Positions 13,901 to 20,744 of a stretch of 20,744 nucleotides of DNA are shown here, piece by piece. The stretch comes from a virus. Numbering within the stretch: the first letter of the stretch is position 1; each line of letters starts with the position of its first letter. The notes below the pieces were generated by a model that was given only the letters and a program-made list of their open reading frames with translations, did no database searches and was not told the origin of the DNA. The position numbers and the translations under genes are program-made. Where the stretch lies: the IMG/VR virus record IMGVR_UViG_3300046525_000138, positions 1 to 20,744 of that record. The stretch is one strand, 5' to 3'.

Positions 13901-16900
13901 GCGATACCGTCTCCATCCGGATCACGGCCGACACATCCGGGGTGGAGGCGGGCATCCAACGGGTCCGTGGCGATCTGGGCGAGTTGAAGAGCACAGTCCA
14001 GGCCGCCGCGGACAGCATGAGCGGAGGCTTCGCCGGGATGCGCGGCGCGGTAGAACGCAGTGCTCAGTCGATGGATGCGCTGACCGCCAGCATGCACGGA
14101 TTGAGGCCGCAGGAAATCGTCAGCGGCCTGAACGAAGTGACCGCCGCGCTGAGGCATAACAGCGCGGCGCTGCAGGAAATGGCCACCAAGTCCGGCGAGG
14201 GCAAAAGCGGTTTCGGCAAGCTGGTCGAAGGGATCAAGGGCGCGGCGGGCGTTGCCGGCGAACTATACGAAGCGGGCAAGCAAGCCGCCCAGGCCATCGT
14301 GGCGATGGGGGAATCGTCCGAGAAGGTCAGCGTGCTGTCGAAGCAACTCGGAATGTCGACGCACCAAGTTCAACAATTGCAGGCAATGGCGCAGGCGACC
14401 GGAACCGACTTCACCAAATTGTCGCAGAGCACGGCCGCGCTGGACAAGAATTTCAGCAAGAGCCCCGACACGTTCAAGAAACTCGGCATCGATATCAAGG
14501 CGGGGTCGGATCAGATGACGATCCTGACCACCGTGGCCGACAAGTTCGCCAAGACCACCGATGGTCCGCAAAAAACCGCGATGGCGATCAAGCTGATGGG
14601 CCAGGCTGGCGCCGAAGCGATCCCGTTCCTGAACCAGGGCGGCGCGGCGATCAGCGCGCTTGCGCAGAAGACCGATGCCTATGGGGCCGCTAACGACGGT
14701 GCGGTCGCCAGCGGTACGAAATTGGGAGAGTCGGTCAACGAGGCGCAGATCGCCTGGACCGGCGTCACCCAAACCTTGACCGCGGCACTCGCGCCGGTGG
14801 CGACCGAGATCGTCGACCGCTTCAACGAGCTCGCTAAGGCTTTCACGCAGAGCTACGCCAGCGGCGGCCTGGTCAAAACGATTTTCGACCTGTTGAGCGG
14901 TGCGATCGAGGGCGTCGGCGAGATCATCAACACGCTCGGCACAGCCTTTGCGGACCTTTGGCAGATCAGCGGCGCCGGTGGGCTGAACTGGTCTGAAATC
15001 CAGCATAATGTGATGAACGTCGTGATCACCGCGATCAAGACAGTGGTCGCCGCGGTCGTCGCGCTCGCGATCGGTTTCAAGATCGAGTTCGACCTGATCG
15101 CCGGCTATGCACTCGACTGGTGGGGCAAGTTGAAGGAGGCGTTCGACTTCGCCGGGTTGGGCATCGAGGCCATCAAGAAGACGTTCCAGCTGTTCGGCCA
15201 GGTGGCCTATGATGCGCTGACGCTCCACTGGAGCTCGATCGCCTCCGACTGGGACAAGGGGCTTGCGGACATCGACGCCACCGTCCGCCGCCGCGGCGCC
15301 CAGATCGTCGGCGATGCCAAGAAAACGAGCGAACAGGCGCAAGGCTATCTCCGTGCGGCCCATGATCTGCAGAATAACGCGCCCGGAATGCTCGCCGGCG
15401 TTCTAAACAAGACACCGCCACCGCCGCCGAGCGGCGTGACCAAGCCGACTCCTTCTCCAACGCCGCCACCGACGCCGGCGCCCAGTCCGGGTCACGGCAA
15501 TGCCGGCGGCGGCGCAGCGAAGCCGCAAAGCCGGATGAACGAATGGCAAGCGGCGCTCGACGAAAAGAAGCTCGCCATCCAGGCCGAAGCCGACGCTGAA
15601 GGCAAGTTCCGCCAGATATCACTTCAGGAAGAACATGCCTATTGGGCGAACATCCTCGCCACCGTAAAGATATCGAAAGACGAGGAGGTCGCAGTCAAGC
15701 GCAAGGCGACTGAAACCAGCATCGCCATGCATGAGGAGGAATTTCAATCCGAGGTCGATAAGCTTCGAAAGAAGCTCGATCTCGCGCATGGCAACCTTGC
15801 CGAAGAGACGAAAATAGGCAAAGCGATCGTCGACGCGACCAAGGAACATTACGGCGAGGAATCGAAGCAGGCTAAGGATACCGAACGACAGATCACCGAG
15901 TATCTGCGCCGCGAAGCCGATGAACGCCGGCGCATTCAGGATGACTATTTCAAGCACGTTGCCGACATGCGGCATAGCGATGTCGACGACGCTCAGGCCC
16001 AAGCCGAATATCTCAACCAGATGGGCGCGCTGAGCGACGCTCAGCTCCTCCAGCAACAGAAGAAGTTCGAAAACGATCGGTTCCAGATCGACAGCGACGA
16101 ACTGACCCGTAAGCTCAACCAGCTCAAAGCCGACCCGACAACGAACCCCGATGTGATTAACGGCCAGAATGCCAAGATCGAGCAGCTTGCGAAGCAGCAT
16201 CAATTGCGCCTTAACGACATCAGCCGAAAGGCCAGTCTCCAGCGCAGCCAGATCGAACGCCAAGCTATCAATCAGATCGCGTCCGGCTGGAGCCAGAACA
16301 TCGCAAAGATGCTCACGCTGCAGCAGGGGTTCGCCGCAACGGTTAAGGGCCTTTGGCAGACCGTGCAGCAGGCGATTGGCGACGCCATCGCAAAGATCAT
16401 TGAGCAATGGCTTGCCAAGGAGCTGACGGCACTCGCGATCAAGCTCGGGATCCTGAAAACCGACGGCCAAAGCACGATCACTACCGAGGCCGCCAAGGCC
16501 GGCGCAGGCGGCACGGCGTCGATGGCCGCCGCACCGTTCCCGATGAACCTCGGTGCGGTAGGGTTCGGTGCAGCTATGTCTGCCGCAGCGGCATCGTACG
16601 GGACGATGGCCGGGTTCGATGTTGGCGCCTACGACCTGAGTAGGGATGGCATCGGCATGCTGCACAAGGGGGAAACGATCATCCCCGCCGATCAGGCCGG
16701 CGGATGGCGGAATGTCATGGGGCTATTCGCGTCGATGCCGACTTTCGGTGTCCCGCCGGTCGGATTCGCGGCCGGCGCGAACAGCAACGCCCCTTTTGCC
16801 GCGAATGACCAAGCCGGTGCGTCAGGTGGCTACCATTACCACGACCACACCGCGAGCGGCCTGTCCGAAGCGCAGATCATCGCCAACCGAAACGCCTTCG

Positions 16901-16953
16901 CCAAGGCCATGAAGATGGCGCATCGCGAAGGCAAGCTGGGTTTCTCGCTGTAG
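13897..16953 (+). CDS. Tail tape measure protein
   Basis: 1018 aa, the longest gene of the window, from ATG 13897 (an in-frame ATG at 13813 is less likely because of the ATGA overlap). It sets tail length; at roughly 1.5 Angstrom per residue the tail would be near 150 nm. Residues 1-130 are helical with repeated Ala/Ser/Met. Hydrophobic segments lie around 370-400 (VVITAIKTVVAAVVALAIGF). A Pro-rich linker is at ~505-533. A long charged coiled-coil stretch follows (~540-790). The C-terminus carries the motif GMLHKGETIIPADQAG (~918), common in these proteins, and a His-rich GYHYHDHTASG (~977). Its stop lies 2 nt from a convergent minus-strand gene. Confidence 0.93.
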   Translation: MSDTVSIRITADTSGVEAGIQRVRGDLGELKSTVQAAADSMSGGFAGMRGAVERSAQSMDALTASMHGLRPQEIVSGLNEVTAALRHNSAALQEMATKSGEGKSGFGKLVEGIKGAAGVAGELYEAGKQAAQAIVAMGESSEKVSVLSKQLGMSTHQVQQLQAMAQATGTDFTKLSQSTAALDKNFSKSPDTFKKLGIDIKAGSDQMTILTTVADKFAKTTDGPQKTAMAIKLMGQAGAEAIPFLNQGGAAISALAQKTDAYGAANDGAVASGTKLGESVNEAQIAWTGVTQTLTAALAPVATEIVDRFNELAKAFTQSYASGGLVKTIFDLLSGAIEGVGEIINTLGTAFADLWQISGAGGLNWSEIQHNVMNVVITAIKTVVAAVVALAIGFKIEFDLIAGYALDWWGKLKEAFDFAGLGIEAIKKTFQLFGQVAYDALTLHWSSIASDWDKGLADIDATVRRRGAQIVGDAKKTSEQAQGYLRAAHDLQNNAPGMLAGVLNKTPPPPPSGVTKPTPSPTPPPTPAPSPGHGNAGGGAAKPQSRMNEWQAALDEKKLAIQAEADAEGKFRQISLQEEHAYWANILATVKISKDEEVAVKRKATETSIAMHEEEFQSEVDKLRKKLDLAHGNLAEETKIGKAIVDATKEHYGEESKQAKDTERQITEYLRREADERRRIQDDYFKHVADMRHSDVDDAQAQAEYLNQMGALSDAQLLQQQKKFENDRFQIDSDELTRKLNQLKADPTTNPDVINGQNAKIEQLAKQHQLRLNDISRKASLQRSQIERQAINQIASGWSQNIAKMLTLQQGFAATVKGLWQTVQQAIGDAIAKIIEQWLAKELTALAIKLGILKTDGQSTITTEAAKAGAGGTASMAAAPFPMNLGAVGFGAAMSAAAASYGTMAGFDVGAYDLSRDGIGMLHKGETIIPADQAGGWRNVMGLFASMPTFGVPPVGFAAGANSNAPFAANDQAGASGGYHYHDHTASGLSEAQIIANRNAFAKAMKMAHREGKLGFSL

Positions 16954-16955
16954 CG

Positions 16956-17693
16956 CTAGCGCGGCTTGTCGGGCATTCGGAACGTGATTGACGAGCCCCC
17001 GTACGAACCGATGCCTGCAGCCATGCCGGCGACCGACCCCGCCACCACACTGACGCCGCACATTTCAGTATCGCCGAACATGCCGGATGAGATGCTCGGG
17101 CCCGACGGCATTTCCATGTACTGGTCCCGGCTTGCCCATTGTTTCTGCATCGCATCATATCGGCGGTAAAAGGCCAGACGGTCAGTCCCAACGCACTCGG
17201 ATCCAAGAACCGCGGTGGCAAGCTCGAAAATGTGCGTGTTATCCCAATCCTCCTGGGTGCGAGCCAGCAACGGGGCATGTTTCAGGAAGAATTTCACGTC
17301 GGTGACGTGTTCGCCATCATACAAATCCATCTGCGCGTGCAAGACATTCTGTCCAAAGATGTCCTTGTCGCGCGATCCAAACGTGACCAGGAACTCCACC
17401 AATTGCGAGATGGGACGTCCGTCGATATCGTGCTGGACCGGCTTCGGAAGCTTGTAACCGCCTCCCATCCAGAGCGGCTCGGTCATGAGCGTCACGCCGA
17501 AGCTCAAGGTCGCAAGGCAAGTCACGGCGTCCACGCCGAGGCACTTTCTTGCCGCCGGATCTTGGCGGAGTTGCTCGGCCCGAGCCTTGATCGCCGCCAC
17601 GGCCGCCGCATTTTCTTTTTTGTCCTTGTTGTCGGCGGCAGCTGGCGTCGCGACCATGGCCAACGCGATCGGCCCGATCATCCATCTTAACAT
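16956..17693 (-). CDS. Predicted exported 245-aa protein of unknown family, antisense cargo 3
   Basis: The ATG at 17693 follows a very good ribosome site on the minus strand (GGGAGGAGAA, 4 nt away). The N-terminus is a clear signal peptide, MLRWMIGPIALAMVATPAAA, with cleavage likely after A20. The mature part begins with a charged helix (KKENAAAVAAIKARAEQLRQ), then has Cys at 51, 59, 167 and 212, which could make two disulfides in the periplasm. Readable parts are PISQLVEFLVTFGSRDKDIF, HVTDVKFFLKHAPLLA and a Gly/Ser-rich end (VVAGSVAGMAAGIGSYGG). No enzyme motif is recognised. It runs opposite to the tail genes, between tape measure and DUF2460 genes, so it is probably a cargo gene. An outer-membrane or superinfection role is possible but not shown. 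Confidence 0.75.
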   Translation of the reverse strand: MLRWMIGPIALAMVATPAAADNKDKKENAAAVAAIKARAEQLRQDPAARKCLGVDAVTCLATLSFGVTLMTEPLWMGGGYKLPKPVQHDIDGRPISQLVEFLVTFGSRDKDIFGQNVLHAQMDLYDGEHVTDVKFFLKHAPLLARTQEDWDNTHIFELATAVLGSECVGTDRLAFYRRYDAMQKQWASRDQYMEMPSGPSISSGMFGDTEMCGVSVVAGSVAGMAAGIGSYGGSSITFRMPDKPR

Positions 17694-17806
17694 TCGGTTC
17701 TCCTCCCGTTGATCTGGCTGCGCGCAACGACGGGGCTAGCATCGATCCGAGCTTGAACTGCAGCAATCGCGTCCGCGACCCTGTTGTGAAGGGACGACGC
17801 TATCAT
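17687..17806 (-). CDS. 39-aa leader ORF coupled to the exported protein
   Basis: ATG at 17806 with GAGGAG eight bases before it on the minus strand. The 39 codons (MIASSLHNRVADAIAAVQAR then IDASPVVARSQINGRRTEC) end in a TAA that overlaps the start of the 245-aa gene (ATGTTAA, 17693-17687). The ribosome site of the downstream gene lies inside this ORF. The peptide could be an amphipathic helix or the ORF may act as a translational leader. It is short enough that chance cannot be excluded. Confidence 0.42.
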   Translation of the reverse strand: MIASSLHNRVADAIAAVQARIDASPVVARSQINGRRTEC

Positions 17807-18056
17807 TGGGCAGGCTCCTCGCAATAGGGACTGCGTGCCGATAGATCGAAAACGGAGCAAAAACCTTCGAGCGTCATGCGACGATTTCGGAGCTGACTCC
17901 CTTGCCATGATCGCCCCGCCCGCGATCTGTCCGAAGCGCCGAAATACCGAACCGGAACGGGTTTGCGCACATCGCGTCCGCATCGCAGCGGCGGCAACAG
18001 CGCCGTGCCCAAACGCCCTGCGGCGATCCGCGCAGCCCATTCGATTGGAGACGAGA
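17807..18056. other. Gene-free stretch between divergent cargo 3 and tail tip genes
   Basis: About 250 nt with no credible gene on either strand. A plus-strand frame is open from GTG 17835 into the DUF2460 gene, but its 74 extra residues are Arg/Ala/Pro-rich and unlike that family. The promoter of the minus-strand pair should lie here; no convincing -35/-10 pair was found. The only clear signal is the GGAG (18047-18050) for the TTG start at 18057. Confidence 0.5.
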
Positions 18057-18713
18057 TTGCCCACGCTCTATCTGCCGACCCGCTGGCTCGTCACCGCCGA
18101 TCCGTCGATCGACGATGCCGACATGTTCCCGACGTTGATCGGGCAATCGTTCCTGATGGTGAAGAAACCTATGTGGGCGACGAAAATCGCAACGGCCTCT
18201 TCCGGACGCGAGCGGCGGCGCAAGACCTGGTCGTATCCGCGCTGGCAATTCAAGGTCGCTTATGAGGTGCTGCGCGACCTGCCGTCGGCGCCGGACCTCG
18301 ATCGGCTGGCGACGTTCTTCCTGCTGCATGGCGGGCAATATCAGGAATTCTTCTTCTTCGACCCGGGCGACAACACCGTGGCCGCACAACGGTTCGGGAT
18401 CGGTGACGGGGTAACCACCAAGTTCCAGCTTATTCGGAGTATGGCGTTCGGTAACGCGACCTTTTCCGAGCCGGTCGGCGGCGTGCTCGGAACGCCAACC
18501 GTGTTTGCCGACACGACGCCGGTCGCGAGCTTCATGATCGGTCCGCGCGGATCGATCACCTTCGCCAGCGCGCCTGCAGCCGGAAAAGTGCTGACCTGGA
18601 CCGGGCGCTTCATGTTCGTTTGTCGCTTCGACGACGACGCGCTCGAGCTCAACCAGATGATGCAGAGCCTGTGGTCGCAGGACGGACTCTCCTTCACCAC
18701 GACCAAGGGCTGA
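18057..18713 (+). CDS. DUF2460 tail protein (GTA gp12-like distal tail protein)
   Basis: 218 aa from a TTG at 18057, 6 nt after GGAG (18047-18050). This start gives the usual family length (about 200-215 aa). Family signs are the N-terminal MFPTLIGQ..., the ATASSGRERRRKTWSYPRWQ stretch, FFLLHGGQYQEFFFFDPGDN (about residues 88-107) and RFGIGDGVTTKFQLIRSMAF. In the Rhodobacter GTA the homologous product is the distal tail protein linking tube to hub. It starts the tail-tip series, where each of the following genes is tightly linked to the last. An alternative GTG at 17835 is in frame but unlikely. Confidence 0.83.
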   Translation: MPTLYLPTRWLVTADPSIDDADMFPTLIGQSFLMVKKPMWATKIATASSGRERRRKTWSYPRWQFKVAYEVLRDLPSAPDLDRLATFFLLHGGQYQEFFFFDPGDNTVAAQRFGIGDGVTTKFQLIRSMAFGNATFSEPVGGVLGTPTVFADTTPVASFMIGPRGSITFASAPAAGKVLTWTGRFMFVCRFDDDALELNQMMQSLWSQDGLSFTTTKG

Positions 18714-18715
18714 CC

Positions 18716-19582
18716 ATGAAAGCTGCATCGCCTGCGCTGATCACCTTGCTCAACAGCGGCGCGGACTTTCAGATGGTCGACCTGTGGACGATCACGCTGG
18801 TCGGCGGGGCCGTCATCAGATGGTCGGGCGGAGACGTGCCGATCGTGTCGGGCGGCCACCTCTACGCGCTTGGCCCGATGATCGAGCGGCAGGATATCAG
18901 CGAGAAGATCGGACTCGACGTTACGACCGTCGACATGGCGATCGCCGCGAACCCAGACGATCTGATCAACGGCGTGCCGATCATCCCGTTCATCCGGGGG
19001 CATGGGTTCGATGGCGCGAATGTCCGACTGGACCGTGCGTTCCTGACCGATTGGGGCTTGCCGGTGGTCGGCACGGTGCTGAGGTTTTCGGGGCGCGTCA
19101 CCGCGATCAGCGCGATTACCGGCGACAGCGCCACGATCACGGTGTCGTCCTGGACCGTGCTGCTCAACGCCAACATGCCGGCCAACCTCTATCAAGCGGC
19201 CTGCCTCCATGCGGTCTATGACGCCGGCTGCGCGCTCAATCCGGCGGCCTTCGCGGTGACCGGCATTGTCGGCGCGTCGCCGGCCCCAACACTCACGGTG
19301 TTCGACACCAGCCTGACACCACCGGCCAATGATTTCGCGCAGGGGCGGATCGTGTTCACGTCGGGACCGAATACCGGCATCTCGGCGACTATCATGGCGA
19401 ACGATGCGGCGGGCCTGTTCCAGCTCGTCTCTCCCCTTCCCGCGCTGCCGGTCGCGGGCAACACCTTCACCGCCTACCCGGGGTGCGATCTGACGCAGAG
19501 CCGGTGTTCGGTCCGCTTCAACAATCTGGGGCGGTTCAAGGCGACGCCGTACGTCCCGGTGCCGGAGACCGCGTTCGGATGA
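18716..19582 (+). CDS. DUF2163 / phage BR0599-family tail hub protein (GTA gp13-like)
   Basis: 288 aa from ATG 18716, two bases after the previous stop; an in-frame ATG at 18620 would overlap the DUF2460 gene by 94 nt. The N-terminal DUF2163 part has VDLWTITLVGGAVIRWSGGD and IERQDISEKIGLDVTTVDMA. The middle has the Cys pattern ACLHAVYDAGCALN. The C-terminal BR0599 domain ends with GCDLTQSRCSVRFNNLGRF and the typical Pro-rich finish PYVPVPE; Cys257 and Cys264 belong to this domain. In GTA particles this protein binds an iron-sulfur cluster through conserved cysteines, so the same is likely here (inference from family). The stop overlaps the next ATG (ATGA, 19579). Confidence 0.88.
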   Translation: MKAASPALITLLNSGADFQMVDLWTITLVGGAVIRWSGGDVPIVSGGHLYALGPMIERQDISEKIGLDVTTVDMAIAANPDDLINGVPIIPFIRGHGFDGANVRLDRAFLTDWGLPVVGTVLRFSGRVTAISAITGDSATITVSSWTVLLNANMPANLYQAACLHAVYDAGCALNPAAFAVTGIVGASPAPTLTVFDTSLTPPANDFAQGRIVFTSGPNTGISATIMANDAAGLFQLVSPLPALPVAGNTFTAYPGCDLTQSRCSVRFNNLGRFKATPYVPVPETAFG

Positions 19583-20007
19583 CGCGCGAGGATGTGGTGC
19601 GCGAGGCACTGGGCTGGGAAGGAACGCCGTATCATCACCGGGCGCGGTTGCGCGGCGTCGGGGTCGACTGCGCGATGCTGCCGGCGGCGGTGTATGAAGC
19701 GGTCGGGCTGATTCCGCGGGTCGAGCCCGATTACTCGCCGCAATGGATGCTGCATCGCGACGAAGAGCAGTTCCTGGGCTGGGTCACGCGGTTCGCGCGC
19801 GAGATTCCGCGCGAAGCGGCCGGGCCCGGCGACCTCGCGATCTGGAAATACGGCCGTTGCTATTCGCATGCCGCGATCGTCATCGCTCTGCCCGAAGTGC
19901 TGCACGCCGTGATCCGCGGCGGCGGCGTGGTCCGCGGCAATGCCGACCGCGACGAGGAGCTGCGCTCCCGGCCGGTCAAGTTCTTCACCCTGTTCGAGGA
20001 TCAATGA
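19579..20007 (+). CDS. NlpC/P60-family cell-wall peptidase (GTA gp14-like)
   Basis: 142 aa. Catalytic Cys31 lies in GVGVDCAMLPAAVYE, and His97 in GRCYSHAAIVI, preceded by the usual PGDLAIW strand (about 83-89). NlpC/P60 enzymes cut peptide cross-bridges of peptidoglycan; tail-tip versions help the tube cross the wall during DNA delivery. Length and motif spacing match the GTA peptidase and the phage 'NlpC/P60 tail' group. The start overlaps the DUF2163 stop by 4 nt and the stop overlaps the tip gene start, so expression is coupled. The third catalytic position is probably in VLHAVIRGGGVV or nearby; I cannot fix it. Confidence 0.9.
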   Translation: MTREDVVREALGWEGTPYHHRARLRGVGVDCAMLPAAVYEAVGLIPRVEPDYSPQWMLHRDEEQFLGWVTRFAREIPREAAGPGDLAIWKYGRCYSHAAIVIALPEVLHAVIRGGGVVRGNADRDEELRSRPVKFFTLFEDQ

Positions 20008-20744
20008 TGGGCGGCAAGTCAACCTCGACCACGTCGCCGAAGCTCAACGGGCTGCAGGTCCAATCGTCTACCCTAGGCCTGCCCATCTCCCTAGGTTGGG
20101 GCCGCGGCCGGATGAAGTGCAATCTGATGTGGTACGGCGCCTTCACGGCGATTGCGCACACCACCAAAACCGGCGGCAAGGGTCTAGGCGGCGGGTCGAA
20201 GAACACGACCTACACCTATACCGCCTCGATCATGATGGGCATTTGCGAGGGCGGCGCCAGCGGTATTCGGGGCATTCGCACGATCTACAAGGACACCGCC
20301 GTGCTGACGTCGCTGTCGGTTGCCGGGTTGAGCCTGGCGACGGGCAGCCCGACGCAACCGGTGTGGAGTTACCTGACTTCCAAAGTGCCGGCGCAGGCGA
20401 TCCCCTATAGCGGCATCGCTTACGTCTATGCCCAGGATTACGACCTAGCCGACAGTGCGACGCTGTCGAACCACAGTTTCGAAATCGACTTCGGCGTGCA
20501 GCTGAGCGGTGTCGCGAACGGCGACGCCGACCCGAAGGATATCATCACCGATTTCCTGACCAATCCCGCTTACGGCGTGCCGATGTGGGGATCGGGACTG
20601 ATCGGCGACCTGTCCGATTATTCGCTCTATTGCCGCGCCAACAACTTGCTCTTGTCGCCGGTGCTCGAATCGCAGTCGGGCGCGGCGTCGATCCTGGAGG
20701 AATGGCTGACCGCGACGAACTCCGCCGCCTTCTGGTCCGAGGGC
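20007..20744 (+). CDS. Tail tip / host-specificity protein (GTA gp15 or lambda J-like), 3' partial
   Basis: The frame starts at ATG 20004 or 20007; 20007 is better spaced (6 nt) from GAGGA (19996-20000) and overlaps the previous stop by one base. It is open to the right edge (246 codons seen of what is normally over 1000 aa). The N-terminus MGGKSTSTTSPKLNGLQVQS followed by GLPISLGWGRGRMKCNLMWY is typical of tail hub/tip proteins that receive the NlpC/P60 gene upstream. Further signs are YTASIMMGICEGGASGIRGI, WSYLTSKVPAQAIPYSGIAY and DPKDIITDFLTNPAYGVPMW, all common in the Phage-tail_3 and GTA 'megatron' group. The receptor-binding part is outside the window. Confidence 0.85.
   Translation, partial: MGGKSTSTTSPKLNGLQVQSSTLGLPISLGWGRGRMKCNLMWYGAFTAIAHTTKTGGKGLGGGSKNTTYTYTASIMMGICEGGASGIRGIRTIYKDTAVLTSLSVAGLSLATGSPTQPVWSYLTSKVPAQAIPYSGIAYVYAQDYDLADSATLSNHSFEIDFGVQLSGVANGDADPKDIITDFLTNPAYGVPMWGSGLIGDLSDYSLYCRANNLLLSPVLESQSGAASILEEWLTATNSAAFWSEG

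Noticed and set aside
14263-15363. A 366-codon minus-strand frame inside the tape measure gene
   Set aside because: Antisense to a clear tape measure protein, Arg/Asp/Leu-rich with no recognisable domain and no ribosome site.
15619-16665. A 348-codon minus-strand frame in the 3' half of the tape measure gene
   Set aside because: Antisense of a coiled-coil coding sequence, which gives Leu-rich shadows; the plus-strand protein has the expected C-terminal motifs.
16951-16963. Palindrome TAGCGCTA/GCGCTAGCGC at the convergent stops
   Set aside because: Too short for a convincing bidirectional terminator and no T-run; it mostly reflects two facing TAG stop codons.
17835-18056. GTG-initiated N-terminal extension of the DUF2460 protein
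   Set aside because: The extra 74 residues are Arg/Ala/Pro-rich and would overhang the usual family length; TTG 18057 has a proper ribosome site.
18341-19609. A 422-codon minus-strand frame over DUF2460 and DUF2163 genes
   Set aside because: Low-complexity Arg/His/Asp-rich translation antisense to two family-supported genes.
1-20744. Attachment sites, tRNA genes, CRISPR arrays, insertion sequences
   Set aside because: I looked for direct repeats, cloverleaf-like stretches, spaced repeats and transposase-like frames and found none that could be supported.

Overview
The window is a high-GC stretch with GTG and TTG starts and many ATGA stop/start overlaps. It looks like alphaproteobacterial DNA, and the gene content fits a sphingomonad-type host best; that taxonomic call is inference from protein character. 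It carries most of the packaging, head and tail cassette of a siphovirus-like (long non-contractile tail) temperate phage or prophage. No integrase, repressor, replication or lysis gene, tRNA or CRISPR array was seen, so lysogeny is not proven here.

Layout. 1-533 is the end of a helix-turn-helix protein of a kind found next to terminases. 699-2216 is a class A FAD monooxygenase, unexpected at this place, followed by a hairpin. 2257-2472 is a gene-free stretch with a promoter-like element and three dyads. 2473-4661 encodes small and large terminase. 5570-10342 encodes portal, a XkdF-like protease fused to a scaffold-like tail, and a major capsid protein with an inserted beta-rich domain, ending in a strong terminator. 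10441-12382 holds a small accessory protein, a gp6-like connector, a gp10-like protein, a tail terminator and another small protein. A second terminator precedes the tail tube gene (12452). Then come a tail assembly chaperone with a probable -1 frameshift product, the tape measure protein, and the DUF2460 / DUF2163 / NlpC-P60 / tip-protein series. That last order matches genes g12-g15 of the Rhodobacter gene transfer agent. The tip gene runs off the right edge.

Three groups of small genes lie on the minus strand inside this plus-strand cassette: 4646-5471 (three genes, the first a predicted exported protein resembling NTF2-fold immunity proteins), 6935-7150 (a two-helix membrane protein) and 16956-17806 (a predicted 245-aa exported protein of unknown family preceded by a 39-codon leader ORF). 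They are oriented against late transcription, so they look like cargo ('moron') genes expressed separately, perhaps in the lysogen. With the monooxygenase they are the least explained content of the window.

How it works together: terminase packages DNA through the portal; the protease/scaffold and capsid protein build the head; the connector, gp10-like and terminator proteins join head and tail; the tube assembles around the tape measure with help of the chaperone pair; the final four genes build the tail tip and a cell-wall hydrolase for entry.
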